Shown: positions 1 through 6,108 of the stretch, one piece after another
Layout of the letters: each line of letters starts with the position of its first letter
How positions within the stretch are numbered: position 1 is the stretch's first letter
Source of the DNA: DAOPXV01 sp035352535
Lineage (GTDB): Bacteria > Muiribacteriota > UBA9980
Length of the DNA stretch: 12,493 nt
Direction: 5' to 3'
Assembly (NCBI GenBank): GCA_964545075.1
Contig: CAZJFS010000134.1
Coordinates: 1 to 12,493 of the forward strand
Notes under the pieces: generated by a model
The model's input: only the letters and a program-made list of their open reading frames with translations
Told to the model about the DNA's origin: nothing
Database searches by the model: none
Position numbers and translations under genes: made by a program

Positions 1-293
1 TAATCATCGTGGCTCCGATAGTCGCGATGCTTCTTCAGATGGCGATTTCGCGTTCGCGGGAATATGGCGCCGATTATTTCGCGGCTAAACTCGCCGGCGA
101 CGCCGACGGTCTCATGTCCGCGCTTATAAAACTCGACCATTCGAACCGCATGCCTCATCAACAATTTTCGTCGCCCGCCACGGCGACGCTTTGCATAGTT
201 AATCCGTTTTCAGGGAGCGCTCTTTTCTCGATATTTTCGACGCATCCGTCGACGGAAAGCCGTATCGCGGAACTTCGCAAGGTACGTTTTTAA
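1..293 (+). CDS. htpX: HtpX-like M48 membrane metalloprotease, C-terminal part (5' end outside window)
   Basis: The reading frame is open from the window edge (first full codon at position 3) to a TAA at 291-293, so only about the last 97 residues are visible. The segment SREYGADYFAAKLAGD matches the conserved HtpX/M48B region that follows the HExxH helix and supplies the glutamate zinc ligand. The end, THPSTESRIAEL, is the signature C-terminus of HtpX-type proteases. HtpX proteins are inner-membrane zinc endopeptidases that degrade misfolded membrane proteins, overlapping in role with FtsH. The HExxH motif and membrane helices lie upstream of the window and cannot be checked. The next gene on the same strand is an SPFH/slipin protein, a family often associated with membrane proteases, which fits a quality-control role. 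No terminator is visible between the two. Family identification is firm; HtpX rather than another M48B member is likely. Confidence 0.87.
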   Translation, partial: IIVAPIVAMLLQMAISRSREYGADYFAAKLAGDADGLMSALIKLDHSNRMPHQQFSSPATATLCIVNPFSGSALFSIFSTHPSTESRIAELRKVRF

Positions 294-399
294 CGAAGAA
301 AAGCAGGCGAAAAGAAAAAGAAATAGTATGAAAACAAATAAGATATTCTGAAAAACAGCGGGGAAATATCAGGAGAAATTTTAACCCGTAAAATATTTC

Positions 400-467
400 A
401 AGGAGCGGTATTTGTGTTTATTCCGGTGCAGCTGGAAGATCCGAATCGATTAAAGGAGAAGACGATG
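400..467 (+). promoter_or_regulatory. Two competing in-frame translation start sites for the slipin gene
   Basis: AAGGAG at 400-405 stands 8 nt before GTG at 414. AAAGGAG at 452-458 stands 6 nt before ATG at 465. Both codons are in the same frame and differ by 17 residues. I prefer the ATG because of the stronger codon and the ordinary N-terminus (MDNREI). The upstream GTG would add a short non-hydrophobic extension. Confidence 0.55.
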
Positions 468-1409
468 GATAACAGAGAAATAAGAAATGCGGAAGACGTT
501 TTTGGCGATTTCAGGAAATTGTTCGCGAAACCTATTGGGGCTCATGTTTCACTCGGCGCGCCGATCAGGCGTGCGCTTTTCTGGATACCGTTTCTGGGCG
601 CGGCCGCCTATTGCTTTTCAAAAGCCGAATATCAGACTCCGCTCCACTTATTGGTCGGGATTATTCTGGCCATTATCTGGCATGCGCTGGTCGGCACAAT
701 GAGAATCGCGGCGCAGTGGGAACGCGGGATAGTCCTGCGTCTCGGAAGATTTCATGAGATAAAGGGCCCGGGGAATTTTTTCGTGGCGATGGTCATAGAT
801 TACGTTCAGTTCGTCGATATGCGAATTCAGGCGCTCAATATTCCGAAGCAAAAAGTCATAACCAAGGATAACGTTCCGGCCGAAATAGACGGCGTTCTCT
901 TTTTTCTCGTGACGGACGTCGAAAAGGCCGTCGTCAAGGTCCAGGATTTCAGATTCGCCATATCGCAATACGCGCAGGCCATACTTCGCGACGTGGTCGG
1001 CGGCATGACGCTGGACGAGCTTTTATCCGAGCGCGAACAGATCCAGCAGCGCATAGGCACTATAGTCGAGGAGCGCATCAAGGATTGGGGCATCCATGTC
1101 GATTCGATAAGGCTTTTAGACGTTGAGCTGCCGGAAGACCTTAAAAAAATGATGTCGCGCCAGGCTTCGGCCGAACGTGAAAAACGCGCGACCATTACGA
1201 AGGCGGAAGGCGATAAAATGGCCGCTTCGAGCCTTGTCGACGCGGCGACGATGATGCAGAAAAGTTTGGGCGCGATGCAGTTAAGGACCCTTCAAACTAT
1301 CGACGGACTCGGGTCAAGCCCTTCCAACACTATAATGCTCTTTCCAGTGGAACTTCTGGATACGTTGAAAAAGGTTGAAGGGCTTCTATCAAACAACAAG
1401 AATAATTAA
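465..1409 (+). CDS. Slipin/stomatin-like SPFH (band 7) membrane protein
   Basis: This is a 314-aa protein from the ATG at 465; an in-frame GTG at 414 would give 331 aa. Two hydrophobic segments (about residues 37-52 and 59-78) form an N-terminal membrane anchor or hairpin. They are followed directly by QWERGIVLRLGRF and a GPG motif, the classical entry to the SPFH domain. The domain runs through VPAEIDGVLFFLVTD, LRDVVGGMTLDELLSER and the WGIHVDSIRLLDVELP segment, typical of prokaryotic slipins. A charged Ala/Glu/Lys-rich helix (about 229-275) follows, the expected oligomerisation coiled coil. Slipins assemble into membrane rings or caged microdomains and commonly work with membrane proteases; the usual partner is NfeD, which is not in this window. 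Here the upstream neighbour is an HtpX-like protease, so a protease-scaffold pairing comparable in logic to HflKC-FtsH is inferred. Exact substrate or partner is unknown. Confidence 0.88.
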   Translation: MDNREIRNAEDVFGDFRKLFAKPIGAHVSLGAPIRRALFWIPFLGAAAYCFSKAEYQTPLHLLVGIILAIIWHALVGTMRIAAQWERGIVLRLGRFHEIKGPGNFFVAMVIDYVQFVDMRIQALNIPKQKVITKDNVPAEIDGVLFFLVTDVEKAVVKVQDFRFAISQYAQAILRDVVGGMTLDELLSEREQIQQRIGTIVEERIKDWGIHVDSIRLLDVELPEDLKKMMSRQASAEREKRATITKAEGDKMAASSLVDAATMMQKSLGAMQLRTLQTIDGLGSSPSNTIMLFPVELLDTLKKVEGLLSNNKNN

Positions 1410-1438
1410 ATTTAAAATTGTGCCGATAATTTATCCGT

Positions 1439-1762
1439 ATGTTGAATCGTATCGATAAAAAATCGGCATTTTTATTTCTGGCGGCGTTTTCGCTGGCGGT
1501 TATTTTACTTACGGCCGGCTGCAACAATGATTCAAGCACCACGCCCTCGAACTATGTCATGTATGAGCGTTACAGCGCGCCTGAAGTGGTGGGGTATATC
1601 GATAAATACGGTTACGATTTCGAGACGTCTCAGGCCATAGAGAGCGGGAAGGTATATGAAACCATGATATGGCGCAGCAAGGGCGTTTCCATAAAATATT
1701 TGCAGGAAACCGGCCAGGTCGTTAAAGAAGAACATTTCAGCACCTATTCAACGCAAAGATAA
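1439..1762 (+). CDS. Small putative lipoprotein
   Basis: This is a 107-aa protein I do not recognise as a named family. The N-terminus has the shape of a lipoprotein signal: basic start (NRIDKK), hydrophobic stretch at about 10-24, then LLTAGC with the candidate lipidated cysteine at 28. The -3 position is Thr rather than the preferred Leu/Val, so the lipobox is slightly off-consensus. The two residues after Cys are Asn, with no Asp at +2 that would suggest inner-membrane retention. The mature part is about 79 residues, polar and rich in Tyr, Glu and Ser, with no further membrane segment. It starts 29 nt after the slipin stop and is followed by an intrinsic terminator, so it is probably the last gene of the htpX-slipin unit. 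No convincing Shine-Dalgarno precedes the ATG, which suggests weak or coupled translation. Function unknown. Confidence 0.72.
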   Translation: MLNRIDKKSAFLFLAAFSLAVILLTAGCNNDSSTTPSNYVMYERYSAPEVVGYIDKYGYDFETSQAIESGKVYETMIWRSKGVSIKYLQETGQVVKEEHFSTYSTQR

Positions 1763-1792
1763 CGTGAAAGCATAAAAAAAAGATATTATTAG

Positions 1793-1825
1793 AAAAACCC
1801 GCCCTGAAATTCGGAGCGGGTTTTT
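1793..1825. terminator. Bidirectional intrinsic terminator between convergent genes
   Basis: A perfect 10-bp stem pairs AAAAACCCGC (1793-1802) with GCGGGTTTTT (1816-1825) around a 13-nt loop. The A-run and T-run flanking the GC core make it work in either direction. It lies 30 nt after the lipoprotein stop on the + strand and about 45 nt after the rubredoxin-cupin stop on the - strand, so it can serve both. Confidence 0.9.
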
Positions 1826-1869
1826 AATTTAGGGTGCGCCCTGCATGGCGATTTTTTAAAATAATGGCC

Positions 1870-2514
1870 TTATCTTGAATTTTTGGCAATCATTCCGGCT
1901 GGTTGCTTCGTCGCCTGGGAAACGATGAGAATATTTTTTCCGGTATTGACTATTTTATGCCAGATGTTTTTGGGCGCGAGCACGAGTTCGCCGGGCTTTA
2001 ATTTTAAAACGGTTTCAGGGTTGGCGTCGAGGTAGAATTCGCCCGTTCCCTGTATGGTTATAAAGATCTGATCGCCCGTCGGATGCTTATGATAATCAAG
2101 TATCTGGCCCGGAAGGAAATAATAGGTGTCAAAATTGAGTTCGTCGGTTTTGACCTGAGTGATTTTTTTCGTGGCTTCGGCGGCGGTTTCAAGTGAGTCG
2201 AATATATTGGCGCGGACCGGGCCGCTGATTTCCGCTTCCTGAACGTATGGCGTGAATTTTTCGCGTACGGCTTTACAGACGGGACAGCGTTCCGGCGGCT
2301 CTTCGCCCTCGTGAATATAACCGCAAACTATGCATTTCCATTTTCGGACGGTTTCATTTTTTCTTGATAAGACGCTTTCCGCCGGACTTTCTTTCGCGGC
2401 TTCGGCTGCATAAAGGACGAATTTTTCCTTTGGCGCCATACATACGGGGCATTTTTCCGGCGGTTCTTCGCCCTCGTGGATATAACCGCAAACTACGCAT
2501 TTCCATTGTTTCAT
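1870..2514 (-). CDS. Tandem rubredoxin-like domains fused to a cupin domain
   Basis: This is a 214-aa soluble protein with no signal peptide. Two rubredoxin-type metal knuckles of the short rubrerythrin style sit at the N-terminus, with Cys6/Cys9 and Cys22/Cys25, then Cys61/Cys64 and Cys77/Cys80. Each has the form CxxCGYIHEGEEPPE.CPVC. From about residue 125 to 205 is a single cupin fold. Its first motif reads G136-x5-H142-x-H144-x4-Q149-x6-G156, with Gln where most cupins have the metal-binding Glu. Its second reads G175-x5-P181-x4-H186-x3-N190. Rubredoxin-like sites carry single-electron chemistry in anaerobes, often for peroxide or superoxide defence, so a redox role at the cupin metal is an inference. 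An AAGGAG (2523-2528) lies 8 nt before the ATG. The gene is monocistronic, divergent from the FG-GAP operon. Domain calls are firm; the substrate is unknown. Confidence 0.88.
   Translation of the reverse strand: MKQWKCVVCGYIHEGEEPPEKCPVCMAPKEKFVLYAAEAAKESPAESVLSRKNETVRKWKCIVCGYIHEGEEPPERCPVCKAVREKFTPYVQEAEISGPVRANIFDSLETAAEATKKITQVKTDELNFDTYYFLPGQILDYHKHPTGDQIFITIQGTGEFYLDANPETVLKLKPGELVLAPKNIWHKIVNTGKNILIVSQATKQPAGMIAKNSR
2281..2505 (-). repeat. Intragenic direct repeat encoding the two metal knuckles
   Basis: Positions 2281-2340 and 2446-2505 align without gaps at an offset of 165 bp and agree at 53 of 60 bases by hand count. They encode the CGYIHEGEEPPE.CPVC part of each rubredoxin-like domain. 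Several differences are silent, so the pair is either a fairly recent duplication or is kept similar by gene conversion. Confidence 0.85.
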
Positions 2515-2570
2515 ATATATCGCTCCTTAAAAGAATGCCTCTGGTAAAAATCATGATTTTGAAACGCCAT

Positions 2571-2599
2571 AAATTAACATAATTTTGAAGATGTGTCAA
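2571..2599 (-). promoter_or_regulatory. Predicted promoter of the rubredoxin-cupin gene
   Basis: On the - strand a perfect -35 TTGACA (2599-2594) is followed after 17 nt by TAATTT (2576-2571). An extended -10 TG sits one base upstream of that hexamer. The -10 itself is weak (3 of 6). Transcription would start near 2564, giving a 5' leader of about 50 nt. Confidence 0.55.
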
Positions 2600-2627
2600 G
2601 ATGCGAAAGCGTAAATATTTCTTGACA
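2594..2627. promoter_or_regulatory. Inverted repeat spanning both divergent -35 boxes
   Basis: TGTCAAG at 2594-2600 is mirrored exactly by CTTGACA at 2621-2627, with a 20-bp spacer centred near 2610-2611. Further partial symmetry extends outward into AATTTT on each side. Two consensus -35 boxes facing apart automatically give six of these seven positions, so the symmetry may be incidental. It could also be an operator controlling both promoters. Confidence 0.35.
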
Positions 2628-2650
2628 TGTCGTATTAAAATTAATATAAT
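2622..2650 (+). promoter_or_regulatory. Consensus sigma70-type promoter of the FG-GAP/protease operon
   Basis: TTGACA (2622-2627) and TATAAT (2645-2650) are separated by exactly 17 nt, a full match to the housekeeping promoter consensus. Transcription would start near 2657, leaving a leader of about 46 nt with AGGGAG (2689-2694) 8 nt before the ATG at 2703. It implies strong or strongly repressible expression. Confidence 0.88.
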
Positions 2651-2702
2651 TCATTCCAAAAAATAACCGCGTTAAAAAAACGATTTTCAGGGAGTTTTAT
2701 AA

Positions 2703-5018
2703 ATGCTGAAAACTAAGCGTTCGCAAATTATTTATCTTACGGCCGTATTCGCCATGATTTTTTTTCCGTTTAGCGTTTCTTACGCTCAAAATACCTTTGA
2801 GACGGAACTTTCAAAATATTTCGGATTCGCTTCCATGGAAATATACAAAGGCTCGGCGATGGCTTCTTCACTCAAGCACAGTGACGTCAACGGCGACGGC
2901 AGGCTCGATATCACATACATAGACCATGAAAAGTCGCAGATCGTCATAATGCTCGGAGGCGTTGCGCCCGATACGGCTGAAATGGAGATCAATTCGATAG
3001 GTTACGATAAAAATTTCAGGGCCGTTTACGTTCCGCTCGAGAAGAACGTCTATGATTACGAATTCGTAAAGCTCGCGGGTGACACCCGTGAATCGCTTCT
3101 TTTTATGGCTGAACCGAGAACGCTTCTTCTGTACAGGCAATTGGAAAATATGCGTTTTTCTGAATATTCAAGAGCGACGCTCGAAGAATCTAATTTTTCC
3201 AACGCCGTCATGTCGCGTAAGGATATGAATTCAGATTCGCTCGAGGACGTCGTATTGATGTGCCCGGATTTTTTCGTGATATTATACAACAGGAAATTTA
3301 AGGACTTTTTAAATGAACCCGTGGTGATTCCGATAACCGGAGAATATGGCTGCGCGCCTTCGGAATTTTCGCTTTATGATATAAATTCCGATGGGTTCGA
3401 GGATATCATTTATTCTTATTCCGGAAAAACCGGAAGCTTAAGGGCCAGATACGGCCGGGCGGACGGGAACTTTTTGAACGAGGAATCCTTCGAACTTTTG
3501 AATTTTGGAAACATCGATTTTTATACCGCGAAAGACGCGGGGAAAAATTCGTCGAGCATTTATATGCCGTGCGTTCTTGAAAACTCCAATAAATTATTCG
3601 TTTATCGCATTATAAAAGAGCAGGGAGGCGGGTCCGAATCCGGCGATAAGATGAATACCACGTATTTTTCGAAGGAAGATAAAAACGCCAGGCAGATCTT
3701 TACGAAAGGCGATTTCGACGGCGACGGGCTCGAGGACCTTCTGGTCGCAAATCCAAATCACGGTAAGGCAGCGGTTTATTATTGCGGAACCGACGGACTT
3801 GTAAAACGCCAGGCGGATTTTTCTTTTCCCGTTTCCGCGTCGAGCGTTTTCACGGCGGCGGATAGCGATGAAACGGAATTATTCGCGTGGGCTCCCGGGA
3901 AACTCATGCGCGGATCTTTTAAGAAAATCGACGGTAAATATAATTTTTTATCCCAGATAAGCGAGGCGGCCGGAACTATTGGCGCGGCGCCCGTAAATAT
4001 CGGCGGCAAAGATTTCGTGGCGGCGCTTGTGCGGGAATCGGGCGAGATATTTCTAAAACGATTCACGCCGGCGGGATCGATGTCTCACGAAGCGCCCGTA
4101 AAAGTCAATTCCGTTCTCGATAATCTGACGGCCATGGATATCGTTTCGTCCAATGGCGGCGATATATGGGCTTTTATAGTATTTCAAAAATATGATTCGC
4201 CGCAGATACTGGTTAAAGGTAAAAACGGGCAGTTCGCGCAGGCTTTTTTTTCAGATAAGGTCACGGCGTCTTCGCTTACAAGAAAAAACTGCTTTCCATG
4301 CGATACGGACGTTGACGGGACGAACGAGATAGTGTGGCTCGACAAAAATCTTATAAGGATATATAAAATAGATGACTCGAACATGTCAATATCTCAGAAG
4401 GACCAGATAAATATGGTTCCTGACGATTTCGTCGCCGGATCAGGCGCATGCGAAGGCCGTAAAATATACGCTCTGGACGCTTCGGGAAAGCGTATGATAA
4501 AGGCCGACGTGAAGGAGCGCAAAGTTTCTCTTATCGAGCTTGACAGAAAAAGTTCGGATGCTTCTGTTTTAATTATGAACGGCCGGCCGGCTTTCGTCGG
4601 CGAAAGCGAATTTTCCGCGCTGTCGAGAAAGCCAGCCCTTCGGTTCGAACCTCATAACGTAAGCCGCTATGAGGAGATAAATAAAGGCAAATATAACAAT
4701 CTGAAGGTGGCTGACGTGAACGGCGACAAGATATCCGATATAGTAATGACCTGCGGCGCGCAGAATTACCTCGACATATTTACAGCCCTGCCGGACCGTG
4801 TCCGTCACGCTTTCAGGTTTAAAATATTCAACACGAAACAATTTCACGGATCGTCCTATTCGAATGAACCGCAGCAACTGGATGTTTTTGACGCTAACGG
4901 CGACGGCGTGAACGATATTTTGATGCAGACGCATGACAGAATTATCGTTTATTATTCGGAAGGTCCGGCCGGTAATAATAAAAATATAAAATCGAAAAGC
5001 GAGGAGGGCGTGAAATGA
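2703..5018 (+). CDS. Secreted FG-GAP/VCBS-type calcium-binding beta-propeller protein
   Basis: This is a 771-aa exported protein. A signal peptide occupies residues 1-28 (basic MLKTKR, hydrophobic core, cleavage after SVSYA). Calcium-loop motifs of the form DxNxDGxxDI occur at 61-69, 174-182, 226-234, 337-345, 534-542, 671-679 and 730-738. Each is followed by a short hydrophobic beta strand, the hallmark of FG-GAP/VCBS repeats as in integrin-type propellers. The clear loops number seven; the middle (380-530) is degenerate, with only DSDE near 387 as a remnant. No membrane segment follows the signal peptide, so it is periplasmic, surface-bound or secreted. Such propellers usually bind ligands, polysaccharide or other proteins. 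The stop overlaps the protease start by 4 bp (ATGA), so the two are translationally coupled. Partner and ligand are unknown. Confidence 0.88.
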   Translation: MLKTKRSQIIYLTAVFAMIFFPFSVSYAQNTFETELSKYFGFASMEIYKGSAMASSLKHSDVNGDGRLDITYIDHEKSQIVIMLGGVAPDTAEMEINSIGYDKNFRAVYVPLEKNVYDYEFVKLAGDTRESLLFMAEPRTLLLYRQLENMRFSEYSRATLEESNFSNAVMSRKDMNSDSLEDVVLMCPDFFVILYNRKFKDFLNEPVVIPITGEYGCAPSEFSLYDINSDGFEDIIYSYSGKTGSLRARYGRADGNFLNEESFELLNFGNIDFYTAKDAGKNSSSIYMPCVLENSNKLFVYRIIKEQGGGSESGDKMNTTYFSKEDKNARQIFTKGDFDGDGLEDLLVANPNHGKAAVYYCGTDGLVKRQADFSFPVSASSVFTAADSDETELFAWAPGKLMRGSFKKIDGKYNFLSQISEAAGTIGAAPVNIGGKDFVAALVRESGEIFLKRFTPAGSMSHEAPVKVNSVLDNLTAMDIVSSNGGDIWAFIVFQKYDSPQILVKGKNGQFAQAFFSDKVTASSLTRKNCFPCDTDVDGTNEIVWLDKNLIRIYKIDDSNMSISQKDQINMVPDDFVAGSGACEGRKIYALDASGKRMIKADVKERKVSLIELDRKSSDASVLIMNGRPAFVGESEFSALSRKPALRFEPHNVSRYEEINKGKYNNLKVADVNGDKISDIVMTCGAQNYLDIFTALPDRVRHAFRFKIFNTKQFHGSSYSNEPQQLDVFDANGDGVNDILMQTHDRIIVYYSEGPAGNNKNIKSKSEEGVK

Positions 5019-6070
5019 AGAAATTTTGCTTGAAAATAAAATGCGGATTTATTTTAGCCGCGGTCTTCGCGGCGATTCTTTTATCGGCGTTTACGGCATT
5101 GAGGATTTCAGCCATCGCGGCTAACTCTGACGGCAAAAAAAACATTTCCTGCGTATATTTGAACGACGGCAACGTGATTTCGGGAGAGATACTGAAAACA
5201 AAGGCGGATTCGGTGGTGATCGATAACGAGGTTTCCGTTTTCGTTATACCGAAGGGAAAGATCCAGAAAATAAAAGCGTCCATTGAGCAGGAAAAAGCGC
5301 AGCCTAAAGCCTTGGACGAATCAGGACGTGAAACCGCTTCCAGAACGTCTTTGCAGGGCGCTTCGTTATTAAAGCTTTTTCCGACCAGAAATTCATCGGT
5401 TTCGCCGATCGAAAATCTCGTCGAAAATTTCGAGGACGGGGTCGTGCAGGTCAAAACGCCTTCCGGAACGGGTTCGGGTTTTATAATTTCCGACGCGGGA
5501 CATCTTCTGACCAACTGTCACGTGATAGAGAACGAGACGCAGATAAGCGTTACGCTTTTTGAAAAGGCCGGTTCCGAATTCAACCAGATAAAGCTTAACA
5601 ACATAAAGATCGTCGCGCTGAATCCTTTTTATGATCTGGCCCTCTTAAAGATAGAGGACAAGACCGAAAAACCTCTTACTAAATGCTATTTTTCAAAGTC
5701 GATTTCATGGAAGAAAGGCGAGTCGGTTTTCGCGATAGGCAACCCATACGGACTTACCAGGTCCATATCTCAGGGAATTATATCCGATAAGGACAGGTAC
5801 GTCAACGGGCTGATATACATACAGACGACCGCGCCTATAAACGCCGGAAATTCAGGCGGCCCGCTTTTCGATATGAGGGGCGACGTTATAGGCGTCATCA
5901 ATATGGCCTATTTCAGATCGGACGGAATAGGATTTGGCATACCTCTGAACTATATATATGATTTTCTGACGAATGTCGAGGCGTATTCATTCGATAAGGA
6001 TAATCCTAATTCAGGTTTTATGTATAACAGGCCTCCGCGCCGCAGGTCGTTTGATAATATCGCGGAATGA
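5015..6070 (+). CDS. HtrA/DegP-like S1C trypsin-fold serine protease without PDZ domain
   Basis: This is a 351-aa protein with an N-terminal hydrophobic segment (about 11-36) that is a signal peptide or membrane anchor. Residues 45-89 form a small beta-rich module of the type VYLNDGNVISGEI...VIPKGKIQKI. A Ser/Thr-rich linker leads to the protease domain from about 137. The catalytic triad is visible: His169 in TNCHVIEN, Asp207 in NPFYDLALLKIE and Ser280 in NAGNSGGPL. The end, GIGFGIPLNYIYDFL, matches the close of HtrA protease domains, but no PDZ domain follows, only about 30 basic and polar residues. HtrA proteases degrade or refold damaged envelope proteins; without PDZ, regulation must come from elsewhere, perhaps the N-terminal module or the propeller partner. 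AGGAGG (5002-5007) lies 7 nt before the ATG, inside the upstream gene. No symbol is given because degP, degQ and degS all carry PDZ domains. Confidence 0.87.
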   Translation: MKKFCLKIKCGFILAAVFAAILLSAFTALRISAIAANSDGKKNISCVYLNDGNVISGEILKTKADSVVIDNEVSVFVIPKGKIQKIKASIEQEKAQPKALDESGRETASRTSLQGASLLKLFPTRNSSVSPIENLVENFEDGVVQVKTPSGTGSGFIISDAGHLLTNCHVIENETQISVTLFEKAGSEFNQIKLNNIKIVALNPFYDLALLKIEDKTEKPLTKCYFSKSISWKKGESVFAIGNPYGLTRSISQGIISDKDRYVNGLIYIQTTAPINAGNSGGPLFDMRGDVIGVINMAYFRSDGIGFGIPLNYIYDFLTNVEAYSFDKDNPNSGFMYNRPPRRRSFDNIAE

Positions 6071-6108
6071 ACGAAATAAAGCGAAAATATTAAATGTGAG
6101 GTAATTTT

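Noticed and set aside
328..351. Seven-codon leader peptide upstream of the slipin gene
   Set aside because: A short ATG-to-TGA frame is expected by chance in AT-rich DNA. There is no Shine-Dalgarno and no attenuator-like hairpin.
1837..1857. Second small hairpin with T-run after the main terminator (CGCC/GGCG then six T)
   Set aside because: The stem is only 4 bp. It may be a backup terminator, but the support is too thin to annotate separately.
4942..5514. 190-codon open frame on the - strand
   Set aside because: It spans the 4-bp overlap of the propeller and protease genes in antisense and has no promoter or family signal.
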